This document shows positions 8,454 through 15,705 of a stretch of DNA of 33,151 bases, in pieces. The translations under genes and the position numbers were made by a program. The notes below the pieces were generated by a model that ran no database searches, was not told the origin of the DNA, and saw only the letters and a program-made list of their open reading frames with translations. Within the stretch, counting starts at the first letter, position 1. Every line of letters starts with the position of its first letter. Origin of the DNA: Bacteroidales bacterium (GTDB lineage: Bacteria; Bacteroidota; Bacteroidia; Bacteroidales; VadinHA17); assembly GCA_003141415.1 (NCBI GenBank), contig PLLX01000150.1:2967-36117 (forward strand), written 5' to 3'.

Positions 8454-9069
8454 GATCCCGGCATGGGCATTTGAATTTCACGGGCATAATTGTCCGTTTA
8501 TGCCGATAGGTTACCGCATGGGTACTCTGGCACTTCAAAAATTAGGGGTTGAACGCTGCAAGGATCATGAAATGCATGTGTTTTCCGAAATGGGAATCGG
8601 ACATCCCCAAACCTGCATGCAGGACGGGCTTATGGCTTCAACGGGGGCAACTTTTGGCAAAAGTATGATTGACAGGTTGTATTATGGAAAAATAGCTGCA
8701 ACTTTTTGGTATCCCGGTAAAGTTGCAGTACGAATTGTCCTTAAAAATGAATTTTCGGACACATTGGCACCACATGAATTCTTTAGTTACAGGAAAAAGG
8801 GGATCGAACCTTCACACATTCCTACTGAAGTTTGTAACAGTATTATTGATATGGTCTTATTTGCTTCAGATGAAGAGCTATTTAGCATTAGTTTACTCCC
8901 TGATTTTCAATTCAAGCCACCTAAGGGTTCATTTAATAAAGGGAAATGTGAAACATGCGGAGAATATGTATTTGAAAGGTATCTGCATCATAAAGACGGT
9001 AAGAATATATGTATCCCATGTTCAGGTTATGAAGCCGATGAGAAATCGTTTTATATTCCTCAGAAATAA
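8434..9069 (+). CDS. FmdE-family protein with C-terminal zinc ribbon (copy 1)
   Basis: I start this gene at the ATG at 8434 (MEKKKFEIPAW), 20 bases inside the end of the cytochrome gene, because homology begins there; the longer upstream frame codes for unrelated hydrophobic residues. The 211-residue protein has the FmdE N-terminal signature FHGHNCPFMPIGYRMG, then a GHPQTCMQDGL segment with another Cys, and ends in a zinc-ribbon (CETCG about 20 residues before CIPC). FmdE is named after a subunit of formylmethanofuran dehydrogenase, but stand-alone homologues in bacteria have no settled function; metal binding is likely. The overlap shows translational coupling to the cytochrome. A second copy is at 17850-18452. 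Confidence 0.85.
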   Translation: MEKKKFEIPAWAFEFHGHNCPFMPIGYRMGTLALQKLGVERCKDHEMHVFSEMGIGHPQTCMQDGLMASTGATFGKSMIDRLYYGKIAATFWYPGKVAVRIVLKNEFSDTLAPHEFFSYRKKGIEPSHIPTEVCNSIIDMVLFASDEELFSISLLPDFQFKPPKGSFNKGKCETCGEYVFERYLHHKDGKNICIPCSGYEADEKSFYIPQK

Positions 9070-9122
9070 AAATTCTATAGAAATATAATATGCGAATTAC
9101 CCAAAAGAATTAATTGTAAAAT

Positions 9123-10031
9123 ATGAGTGAAGGATTACATAAACATGGGACGGTAAATGGGAAAAATCTTTTTATTACCATTCTGCTTAACATTGGGATT
9201 ACTATAGCGCAGGTAATAGGTGGATTGTTATCTGGCAGCATGGCGCTACTATCAGATGCTGCACATAACTTCAGCGATGTACTCTCGCTCATAATCAGCT
9301 TCGGGGCAGAAAAATTGTCAGGTCGGGAACGGACTCTTAAGCAAACCTATGGTTACAAGAGAGCAGGGATATTTGCAGCATTCATTAATGCAGCAACATT
9401 ACTTATAATTGCTACCATTTTAGTCTGGGAAGCTGTTTACAGACTTATTCATCCGCATTCAATTGCCAGTTTGGTGGTAATTTACCTGGCTGCATTAAGC
9501 ATATTACTTAACGGACTAAGTGTATTGCTTATAAAAAGTGATGCTGAAGGAAGTATGAATATGCGTTCAGTTTACCTGCATTTGTTTACCGACATGATGA
9601 CTTCAATTGCTGTTTTTGTTGGCGGCTTTGCAATGAAATATTTAGGATGGTACTGGATTGATGGAGTACTCACGATAGGCATAGCCATTTACTTAGTGTA
9701 CAGCAGCTGGGGCATCTTCTATGAATCAATAAGGATTTTTATGCAGTTTACTCCTTCTCATATAAACATTGAAGAGATTGCGCTACAAATGTCTTCAATA
9801 CAAGGTGTGAAGAACATGCACCATGTTCATGTGTGGCAACTCGATGATCATGAAATGATGTTGGAGGCTCATATTGATCTGGATGAGGATTATTCAATTT
9901 CACGCTTCGAAGTGATTCTGGAACAAGTTGATAAACTACTTGAACCATATGGTATTCATCATTTTAATATTCAACCTGAACTCTTTAGGAACGACCAGAA
10001 AGAATTGATAAATACAGGGAAGGTTAAATGA
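9123..10031 (+). CDS. CDF-family cation efflux protein (CzcD-like)
   Basis: The 302-residue protein has six membrane helices and a C-terminal cytoplasmic domain. The metal-site motifs are visible: DAAHNFSD in helix 2 (residues about 45-52) and HLFTDMMTS in helix 5 (about 152-160), matching the HxxxD pair of the Zn/Cd/Co subgroup. The C-terminal domain contains the usual MHHVHVWQLDDHEMMLEAH stretch. It would export Zn2+ or a similar divalent cation in exchange for protons. There is no metal-sensor gene beside it. It follows the FmdE gene by 53 bases, so it may have its own promoter, although I see no convincing one. Confidence 0.9.
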   Translation: MSEGLHKHGTVNGKNLFITILLNIGITIAQVIGGLLSGSMALLSDAAHNFSDVLSLIISFGAEKLSGRERTLKQTYGYKRAGIFAAFINAATLLIIATILVWEAVYRLIHPHSIASLVVIYLAALSILLNGLSVLLIKSDAEGSMNMRSVYLHLFTDMMTSIAVFVGGFAMKYLGWYWIDGVLTIGIAIYLVYSSWGIFYESIRIFMQFTPSHINIEEIALQMSSIQGVKNMHHVHVWQLDDHEMMLEAHIDLDEDYSISRFEVILEQVDKLLEPYGIHHFNIQPELFRNDQKELINTGKVK

Positions 10032-10108
10032 TACAAGAGATTTAAAATATAACAGTTAACATATTGAAATTATTAATTTAAGGATTCAATTGACAAAATT
10101 TAAAATTT

Positions 10109-10546
10109 ATGAGAACGTATAACATCAAAAACATTTTTGTTGCATTATTTTTCCTTGCATTATTTGTCGCATCCTCATGTGGCCAGAATAAAAGCCAGGG
10201 GGAAAAGACTAAAACCCTAGGTCAGGTTTCAATGGGTGCTAAGGATTCAGAAAAAAAGTACAAAGTAACTTTTATTGAGTTAGGTTCAGTCAGGTGCATC
10301 CCCTGCCGTCAAATGCAATCTGTCATGAAATCAATTGAGGCCAAATATGGTAAAGAAGTAAAAATTGACTTCTATGATGTATGGACTGATGCCGGCAAGC
10401 CTTATGGTGTAAAATACGGTATTGAAGGAATCCCAACCCAGGTTTTTCTCGATGAAACCGGGAAGGAATATTACAGACATGAAGGTTTCTTTCCAGAAGA
10501 AGAGTTAGTGAAGGTATTACAACAAAAGGGGGTAAAACTGAATTAG
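10109..10546 (+). CDS. Thioredoxin-fold lipoprotein
   Basis: The 145-residue protein has a lipoprotein signal ending in VASSC (lipid-modified C24). The mature part is a single thioredoxin domain with active site CIPC (C63, C66) and the conserved cis-proline region GIEGIPTQVFLD. It should sit in the periplasm, tethered to a membrane, and reduce disulfides or persulfides. The rhodanese-fold gene starts on the very next base after its stop (TAG then ATG), so they are co-translated. A CcdA-like protein able to supply electrons (ArsG-type) is about 9 kb upstream, but no direct link is shown. Confidence 0.85.
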   Translation: MRTYNIKNIFVALFFLALFVASSCGQNKSQGEKTKTLGQVSMGAKDSEKKYKVTFIELGSVRCIPCRQMQSVMKSIEAKYGKEVKIDFYDVWTDAGKPYGVKYGIEGIPTQVFLDETGKEYYRHEGFFPEEELVKVLQQKGVKLN

Positions 10547-10966
10547 ATGAATAGCCTTTTTGATAATTATGGTTTTATAAGCAGCGAAATTTTAAATGTT
10601 TCACCAAGTGAAGCATTTGAATTATGCGGTAAAGGTGCTGTAATTGTGGATGTAAGAGAAGAGTATTTAAATAATTTTAAAAATTTTGATGTACCTGAGA
10701 TATTGTTTATCCCAATAAGCAGACTGGTGCAGGAATTATCAGAATTGCCACAGGAAAAGTATCTCATATTTGCTGATACTGTCGGATTAAGAAGTAAAGA
10801 AGCAGTAGTTCTTCTTAAAGATAAAGGATTCATTAAAATTGCAAATATGGCTGGTGGAATTGTCGACTGGGAAAGGGATGGCTTACCGCTTAAAACAAAT
10901 ATTGAAGAAAGGTTATCCGGTTCCTGTATGTGTCAGTTGAAGCCGAGGGAGAAGAAGAAAAAATAA
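10547..10966 (+). CDS. Rhodanese-like domain protein without catalytic Cys
   Basis: The 139-residue protein has the rhodanese fold markers: AVIVDVREEYLNNF, a central strand YLIFADTVGLRS, and the C-terminal signature NMAGGIVDWERDGLPL. In active rhodaneses the loop reads CxxGxRS; here it reads DTVGLRS, so Asp77 stands where the persulfide-forming Cys should be. Instead there is a short tail with a CxC pair (C127, C129, GSCMCQLK) and a lysine-rich end. It is therefore unlikely to be a classical thiosulfate or 3-mercaptopyruvate sulfurtransferase. The tail cysteines could carry a persulfide or bind metal (inference). It lacks a signal peptide and is fused translationally to the upstream thioredoxin lipoprotein gene. 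Confidence 0.8.
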   Translation: MNSLFDNYGFISSEILNVSPSEAFELCGKGAVIVDVREEYLNNFKNFDVPEILFIPISRLVQELSELPQEKYLIFADTVGLRSKEAVVLLKDKGFIKIANMAGGIVDWERDGLPLKTNIEERLSGSCMCQLKPREKKKK

Positions 10967-11004
10967 CAGAGAAGCATAAAGTTTTAACCCAAAATCATAT
11001 CATT

Positions 11005-11775
11005 ATGAAACAGTCAATTGGTTTTATCGGTGGCGGAAGAGTGACAAGAATTCTTCTGCAGGCATTTAAAAATAAAAATGCACATTTCAGTAAAATTGTT
11101 GTCACAGACACTAACCCGGATGTCACAGGTATTCTAAAGAAATCATTCCCTGATATTCAGGTTGATAATGCATCCCTTGCAGCCTCTCAGGATATAGTTT
11201 TTATTTCCCTGCATCCTCCTGTTGTTATGGATACCCTTGAACTTATAAAGGGTAGCATCAATAATAATACCATCGTGATATCTCTCGCTCCCAAAATCAC
11301 TATTGCGAAAATATCCTCAAAACTGAACCAGACTAAAAACATTGCTAGGTTAATTCCCAATGCCACATCATATATCAATGAAGGCTATAACCCTGTCTGC
11401 TTCTCATCTGATTTTACCAGGAATGAAAAGCAACAGGTTCTCGATCTATTAGGACTTATGGGTAACACATTTGTGGTTCCTGAAGAAAAACTTGAAAGCT
11501 ATGCAATCATGTCCGCCATGCTGCCAACATATTTCTGGTTCCAATGGAAGGAGTTGATAGAAATCGGGCAAAAAATAGGTCTGTCTGAAAAAGAAAGTAA
11601 CGATTCTATAAACGATACACTTGTTGCGTCCTTAAAACTGATGTTTAAGTCAGGCATAAAAACAACAGAGGTGATTGATTTAATTCCCGTAAAACCGATA
11701 GGCGAGAACGAGCCTCAGATTAAGGAGATTTATAATACCAAGTTGATTGGTTTATTTGAAAAGATTAAACCTTAG
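11005..11775 (+). CDS. Pyrroline-5-carboxylate reductase-like NAD(P)-binding protein
   Basis: Start chosen at ATG 11005 (MKQSIGFIGGGRV), since the dinucleotide-binding motif GGGRV must lie near the N-terminus; an upstream ATG would add 25 charged residues overlapping the rhodanese gene. The 256-residue protein has a Rossmann domain (residues 5-30), a ProC-like middle (ISLAPKITIAKIS, IARLIPNATSYINEG) and a helical C-terminal domain. Normal ProC proteins are about 265-280 residues and have a glycine-rich AGxGPAY region; here the equivalent reads SAMLPTYFW. It may be a divergent paralogue with another imine or ketone substrate. It is 38 bases after the rhodanese gene and closes the plus-strand run. 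Confidence 0.7.
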   Translation: MKQSIGFIGGGRVTRILLQAFKNKNAHFSKIVVTDTNPDVTGILKKSFPDIQVDNASLAASQDIVFISLHPPVVMDTLELIKGSINNNTIVISLAPKITIAKISSKLNQTKNIARLIPNATSYINEGYNPVCFSSDFTRNEKQQVLDLLGLMGNTFVVPEEKLESYAIMSAMLPTYFWFQWKELIEIGQKIGLSEKESNDSINDTLVASLKLMFKSGIKTTEVIDLIPVKPIGENEPQIKEIYNTKLIGLFEKIKP

Positions 11776-11801
11776 GTGTATGAAACAAAGAGTTGTATTT
11801 C

Positions 11802-12560
11802 TTAACTTTTAAAATACTCAATGTTTCTTATAACGATATTCTCAATTTGACCATCGTAAAACCTTGTTTGTTTTATCCAGTTGCCAACGCTATCATATTC
11901 ATATTCATATGTGAATTTATATTCCTTATTATCTTTTGGGAGAATAATCAAATTTTCAATTATATCATTACTCGGATTTCTTTTAAATTTTCTTATAATC
12001 TGAACATCTCCATTATTACCCTTTTCAGTTTGAGAAACAAGCTGTCCGTTTAAAAACTCTTTCTGAACGGAACTGACAAACTCACTATTACTGTTAATCG
12101 TTTTTTCCTCAGATATTTCATCTCCGGAATAAACATAATTCAATGTTGTTTCAATTATGCCATTTTCATTGTACATTTTAACCCCCGTTACTCTACCTTT
12201 TTCAAGAACAGGGACTTCCTTTCCTACAAATTTCCCCACGCTGAAGTTGGTAATTTCTGAACACATACCCCGTCTGTTATAAACATAATGAGAACTATCA
12301 TTTACGCTGCCGTTCTCATCAATGGTACATGATACCAGTAAGTTGCCTTTTTTATCATAAACATATTGAGACTGATTACATTCTGTTTTCATTGCAGCAG
12401 GGCACACACAATTCCCATTAGCATTATGAATGGTTTTGTTAATTTTCCATATGTTTCCTTTTAGGTTGGCTGTTTCACGGTCCGATTTTAAATGGGATTG
12501 TTCTGAATTACATGAGAATGCAATAATTACAATCATAAAAAGGATGGCGGATCTTTTCAT
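11802..12560 (-). CDS. Hypothetical lipoprotein with YD/RHS-like repeats
   Basis: The 252-residue protein begins with a lipoprotein signal (IIAFSC, C17), so the mature form is membrane-anchored. The remainder contains several loosely repeated units of the form YVYDKKGNLL, YVYNRRG and YEYDSVGNWIKQ, resembling single YD/RHS repeats found in short Bacteroidota secreted proteins. No catalytic motif is seen. The gene converges on the ProC-like gene, ending 26 bases from it, and no terminator hairpin is visible in that gap. The 134-base stretch upstream (12561-12694) is AT-rich with no recognisable promoter or RNA element. Function unknown. Confidence 0.72.
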   Translation of the reverse strand: MKRSAILFMIVIIAFSCNSEQSHLKSDRETANLKGNIWKINKTIHNANGNCVCPAAMKTECNQSQYVYDKKGNLLVSCTIDENGSVNDSSHYVYNRRGMCSEITNFSVGKFVGKEVPVLEKGRVTGVKMYNENGIIETTLNYVYSGDEISEEKTINSNSEFVSSVQKEFLNGQLVSQTEKGNNGDVQIIRKFKRNPSNDIIENLIILPKDNKEYKFTYEYEYDSVGNWIKQTRFYDGQIENIVIRNIEYFKS

Positions 12561-12694
12561 ATTTATACTGTTAGGTTTAGGTTAGTGAAAAGTATGTAAT
12601 ACTTCAATCAATCAGATTAAAAATCAATTAAAAGATTTTTAAAACTATATTAAAATACTGTATAAAAGGAACATCGATACCCAGAATACTCTGC

Positions 12695-13264
12695 TTATAG
12701 TCTTGTAAGAATCAATCCGAAATGATATGGCATAATTACCACAGGTGGTTTATAAACAGCAAACTGTTGCTTATTTACGCAGAGTAAAATCTGGTCAGGC
12801 GTTGGTCTGATAGTTAAATCAGGTCCTCTTGGTGTTTCAATGTCACTGCGCCAGTGCAATATTCCAACCTTCCCATTCGGTCTTAAAATTCTATAGGCTT
12901 CATTTAAAAAATCATTTGGTGATTCATGGTGCAAAATATTAAAAAGCATTACATAATCTATCGAGTTGTCTGCCAATCCTGTAGTCTGGATTAATATATC
13001 CCTCTGTTCCAGAATAACATTATCAATAAGCCTGTTTCTTAGTTCGTGCTTTACTACTTCAATCATGCCTTCTTCAATATCGTAAGCATAGAGGTTACCA
13101 CTGATTTGTTTTGCGGAAGGGATAGTAAATGTCCCGTAGCCACAGCCTATTTCGACTAAATCTTTGATATTTGAATCGATATATAATTCAGATAAAATCA
13201 GACCAACATCAAAAAATGATGCCCACATATCTTCTTCGGGCATTCCACTATCTCTTACTTTCAA
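12695..13264 (-). CDS. Class I SAM-dependent methyltransferase
   Basis: The 189-residue protein carries the SAM-binding motif VEIGCGYGTFTIPSA, an acidic residue at the end of the next strand (YAYDIEEGMIE), and the late motif DYVMLFNILHH. The frame opens with TTG at 13264, directly after an in-frame TAG; the next ATG is at 13243. I prefer the TTG because related small methyltransferases keep a DSGMPEE-type N-terminus that includes residues before that Met. Substrate unknown. It lies between the DsrE pair and the lipoprotein on the same strand, but the 84-base gap upstream makes operon membership uncertain. Confidence 0.8.
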   Translation of the reverse strand: MKVRDSGMPEEDMWASFFDVGLILSELYIDSNIKDLVEIGCGYGTFTIPSAKQISGNLYAYDIEEGMIEVVKHELRNRLIDNVILEQRDILIQTTGLADNSIDYVMLFNILHHESPNDFLNEAYRILRPNGKVGILHWRSDIETPRGPDLTIRPTPDQILLCVNKQQFAVYKPPVVIMPYHFGLILTRL

Positions 13265-13348
13265 CTATTGTTCTTTTTACCAGTTTTGATATCTATATAA
13301 ACCTTTCATAGGGATGCGTCAATAATAAAAAAATGAAGAATAAAGTAT

Positions 13349-13714
13349 TTAGAATGTAATCATCTTATCACTTTCCATTGTTAACTGTGTCAGCTCTTTC
13401 ATTGTGCTCAATTCCGCACCTTCCACAAGTTTTAATTCTTTAATCCCACGAGCATCAGCGCATGATCCGCAAAGTTTTACCTTACCTTTCTTCAGTAGAA
13501 CGGCTTTCAACATTCTTTCAATATTATAATACCCATTGGGTGTATTCTGATTAGGTAATGCACACGTAACTGCGTCAGCCATAAGAAAGATGCATACATC
13601 TGTACCTTCATAATCTTTCTGTATTTGCATAGCCAATCGTAAAGCATTATATGCTTTCTCTGTGCCGTAGGGAGCGTCATTAATTAGAATTAAAACTTTC
13701 TTCATAGTCATCAT
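13349..13714 (-). CDS. Cytoplasmic DsrE-family protein with CGSC motif
   Basis: A DsrE/DsrF-fold protein: MKKVLILINDAPYG, an ALRLAMQI helix, VCIFLMADAVTCAL, and the conserved loop LCGSCADARG, whose cysteine pair is the likely sulfur-binding site. The frame can be extended upstream to a GTG at 13765, but ATG codons at 13714 and 13705 fit the fold better; I use 13714 (121 residues), with 13705 equally possible. DsrE-family proteins carry sulfane sulfur or act as small redox proteins. It follows the exported DsrE-like gene in the same direction and appears to be its cytoplasmic counterpart. Confidence 0.8.
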   Translation of the reverse strand: MMTMKKVLILINDAPYGTEKAYNALRLAMQIQKDYEGTDVCIFLMADAVTCALPNQNTPNGYYNIERMLKAVLLKKGKVKLCGSCADARGIKELKLVEGAELSTMKELTQLTMESDKMITF

Positions 13715-13767
13715 TTTTTGTCTGTTAATCTTTGGGTTTGGTTTTATTGTATCAGCATATTTCACAA

Positions 13768-14187
13768 TTAAAATGTCATAACAATTTTATTTTTCCGAAC
13801 AATTCCATAAAGGTCGCTCAGTGACGAGAGTTTACATACCTGAGGTTCATTCATGTTCCTGCTTCTTAAACATGTACCGCATCCAAGTATAGTTCCGCCA
13901 CTGTCTAAGAAACTATCTGTTTGTTCTTTAATGTTCTTATCAGATTTTACCAGATTATCTAATTCTACACCTTTCCCAAGTAAAAATACACTCACAGTAT
14001 CTCCCTGTTTTTTAGAGTAATTAGCTAAACGGAAGGCATTCCAAACGGTCTCAACATCGTTTGAATAAATGACAATGCCAATGCTTGTTGATTTTGATGC
14101 AGCGGGTGCGGTTTTTCCACCTTGTGCCAGCATAGTGACAGCGAATAGACTCAATAAAATTGTCAGGATTAAATGTGTTTTTTTCAT
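13768..14187 (-). CDS. Exported DsrE-family protein
   Basis: This 139-residue DsrE-fold protein carries an N-terminal signal peptide (residues 1-22, ending near MLAQ), so it should act in the periplasm. The fold markers are SIGIVIYSNDVETVWNAF, VSVFLLGKGVEL and the loop LGCGTCLRSR, which keeps the CxxC seen in its cytoplasmic neighbour. Most DsrE proteins are cytoplasmic, so an exported form is notable. Its ATG overlaps the stop of the upstream DUF302 frame (ATGA at 14184-14187), implying translational coupling. A role as an extracytoplasmic sulfane-sulfur acceptor is inference. Confidence 0.83.
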   Translation of the reverse strand: MKKTHLILTILLSLFAVTMLAQGGKTAPAASKSTSIGIVIYSNDVETVWNAFRLANYSKKQGDTVSVFLLGKGVELDNLVKSDKNIKEQTDSFLDSGGTILGCGTCLRSRNMNEPQVCKLSSLSDLYGIVRKNKIVMTF

Positions 14188-14630
14188 AGTTTTTCTGTTA
14201 ATGAGTTCATTAATAATTTTAATTTATTAAAAAGAGTTGTAGCTTCTTTGTGAAGTTCCTGATTTGAACCAATTGCTTTAAGCATTATCTCCATATTCAT
14301 TGTTGAAATAATTGTATTCCCATTATCTTCATAAATAGCAAGTTTACAAGGCATAAAGATGGAAAAATGCGGAAAATCTGTTAGCATTGCTGCTGCTGTT
14401 TTTGCCTGGCAAATTTCATAAATAAAAACCTTTCGTTTTATTGGAAACCCTTTGCTTTCAACTATTTCATGATAAACGTAAGTTTGAAGCAATGCGAAAT
14501 TGTATTTTTCACATTCTGAAGGTACTTTCTCCGATATTTTCCCGATTGACTATGCACTTATGATTTTGTATGTAAACATATTAATCATTTTTCCCGGTGG
14601 CATAAATGCCTGCAACATCATATCTAACAT
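14184..14630 (-). pseudogene. DUF302-domain gene interrupted by an in-frame amber codon
   Basis: A 148-sense-position frame runs from ATG 14630 to TGA 14184-14186, broken only by TAG at codon 27 (14550-14552). The part after the stop is clearly DUF302 (SIGKISEKVPSEC, VFIYEICQAKTAAAML, FMPCKLAIYED, TIISTMNMEIMLKAIG), and the part before it reads like the N-terminal segment that precedes this domain in relatives (MPPGKMINMFTYKI). Both ends are coupled to neighbours: TAATG with the ArsR-type gene and ATGA with the DsrE gene. That suggests the full frame was the original gene and the nonsense change is recent. A restart at TTG 14492 could still make 102 residues. TAG ends other genes here, so the code is not altered. 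A sequencing error is possible. Confidence 0.75.
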
Positions 14631-14905
14631 TATTTCTCCTTTTTTAAAATTGATATAATTTCTTTAACTAAATCGCTGTTTACGATATAGCATGTTTTAG
14701 TACCATGCTTTTCAGGATATACTATACCACTGTTTTTTAGTATTGAAAGATGCTGTGAGGATGTCGATTGAGAAATCCCAAGAGCATTTACGACATCAGT
14801 AACACAACATTCGTCGTCTAATAAAACATCTACCATCTGTAATCTAATAGGGTGAGAGAGAGCTTTTAAAATCTGGCTTTTCTTGATGTAATCTATCTTT
14901 GCCAT
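14630..14905 (-). CDS. ArsR/SmtB-family transcriptional repressor
   Basis: The 91-residue protein is a winged helix with the ArsR pattern: ILKALSHPIRLQMVDVLL, recognition helix SQSTSSQHLSILKNSGIV, then the wing. Possible sensing residues are the vicinal C33-C34 (DECCVTDV) near the position of the ArsR CxC metal site and C72 in the wing (KTCYIV). Such cysteines could bind As(III)/Sb(III) or another metal, or form a persulfide or polysulfide bond as in SqrR/BigR sensors. It heads a run with DUF302 and two DsrE genes, which makes a sulfur signal attractive (inference). Its stop overlaps the DUF302 ATG (TAATG). A repeat-flanked promoter lies just upstream. Confidence 0.87.
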   Translation of the reverse strand: MAKIDYIKKSQILKALSHPIRLQMVDVLLDDECCVTDVVNALGISQSTSSQHLSILKNSGIVYPEKHGTKTCYIVNSDLVKEIISILKKEK

Positions 14906-14920
14906 ATCGGTTTAGAATTA

Positions 14921-14956
14921 AATATTAGAATACAAATATATTATAATATTAGAATA
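14921..14956 (-). promoter_or_regulatory. ArsR-gene promoter flanked by direct repeats
   Basis: The 12-mer AATATTAGAATA occurs at 14921-14932 and again at 14945-14956 on the plus strand, 24 bases apart. Exactly between them, read on the minus strand, is TATATTTG (14940-14933), a full match to the Bacteroidetes -7 consensus TAnnTTTG, 28 bases before the ArsR ATG. I see no clear -33 TTG. The arrangement suggests that two repressor dimers flank the promoter for autoregulation. Confidence 0.5.
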
Positions 14957-15023
14957 ATACGATATCTGTCGTTGTTTTATAAGTTTTTTATTTCTAAGAC
15001 GATCAAAATAATTCGCAAAATAG

Positions 15024-15068
15024 TTGTTAATTAAAAAGAAGACTGTATCTTCGTAAGTAATTACTTAC
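15024..15068 (+). promoter_or_regulatory. TetR-gene promoter with 16-bp palindromic operator
   Basis: A candidate Bacteroidetes promoter has TTG at 15024-15026, a 19-base spacer and TATCTTCG at 15046-15053 (one mismatch to TAnnTTTG). Overlapping its last base is the perfect palindrome GTAAGTAATTACTTAC (15053-15068), which ends 8 bases before the TetR ATG. Binding there would cover the transcription start. The same GTAAGT/ACTTAC half-sites recur before the porin gene at 15688-15699. Confidence 0.6.
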
Positions 15069-15076
15069 ATACAAGC

Positions 15077-15667
15077 ATGACACGTAAAACAACTGACATC
15101 AGACAAGAGGAAATAAAACAGGCAGTCCTTGATATAATCTATACGGATGGCTTAAAGAATCTCTCAACCCATAACCTGGCAAAACGGATTGGAATGAGTG
15201 AGGGATCTATTTTCCGACATTTCCCAACGAAGCAGGATATCATCATTTCCATTATCAATGATGTACAGAAAGACTTTATCGGGCAATTACGGAATGTTTC
15301 GAACTCTGTGGGAGATCCGGAAACCCGCTTGAAAAATTTTATTTGTGCCACTATTGAATATCTCACAACAAATAAAGGAATTACAATGCTCATATTTTCT
15401 GAAGCATCCCACAATAATGATGCAGCACTGAAAAGCCAGCTTCAGAAGATATTCAATAGTCAGAAGGAGTTTGTAAGTAAAATAATTCTTGATGGGATTA
15501 CTGCCGGAACCTGGGACGATCAGATACCAGTTGAGAACCTTGCAATGCTTTATATGGGTATTCCGGTTTCACTTAACATCGAATTGATCCTCAGCGGGGG
15601 TGAGTTTCATACTGATAATTATTGCGACAGGATGATGCAATTAATGCTAAAAATCCTAAAGAAGTAA
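15077..15667 (+). CDS. TetR/AcrR-family transcriptional regulator
   Basis: The 196-residue protein has the N-terminal TetR helix-turn-helix (residues about 10-55, with NLAKRIGMSEGSIFRHFPTK) followed by an all-helical ligand-binding domain. C92 and other scattered cysteines give no clear sensing motif. It is likely a repressor of itself and of the downstream porin, TauE and FmdE genes, because matching palindromes lie in front of both its own ATG and the porin ATG. The ligand is unknown; context suggests a sulfonate, sulfite or other organic anion (inference). It is transcribed divergently from the ArsR-type gene across a 171-base gap that holds both promoters. Confidence 0.87.
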   Translation: MTRKTTDIRQEEIKQAVLDIIYTDGLKNLSTHNLAKRIGMSEGSIFRHFPTKQDIIISIINDVQKDFIGQLRNVSNSVGDPETRLKNFICATIEYLTTNKGITMLIFSEASHNNDAALKSQLQKIFNSQKEFVSKIILDGITAGTWDDQIPVENLAMLYMGIPVSLNIELILSGGEFHTDNYCDRMMQLMLKILKK

Positions 15668-15687
15668 TTTTTTTTGCATCTAACAAT

Positions 15688-15699
15688 GTAAGTACTTAC
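15688..15699. promoter_or_regulatory. Second TetR-type palindrome, before the porin gene
   Basis: GTAAGTACTTAC is a perfect 12-bp palindrome ending 6 bases before the porin ATG at 15706. Its half-sites GTAAGT and ACTTAC are identical to those of the 16-bp palindrome before the TetR gene, but with no AATT between them. It probably lets the same repressor control the porin operon separately. The different half-site spacing means affinities could differ. Confidence 0.5.
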
Positions 15700-15705
15700 T
15701 TATAT

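Noticed and set aside
10930..11004. N-terminal extension of the ProC-like protein
   Set aside because: It would place 25 charged residues before the Rossmann motif and overlap the rhodanese gene. The ATG at 11005 puts the motif where the family has it.
14550..14552. TAG read as an amino acid through an altered genetic code or pyrrolysine
   Set aside because: TAG ends several intact genes in the window (for example at 4567, 10546, 17040 and 18452), so it is a normal stop here. No pyrrolysine genes are visible.
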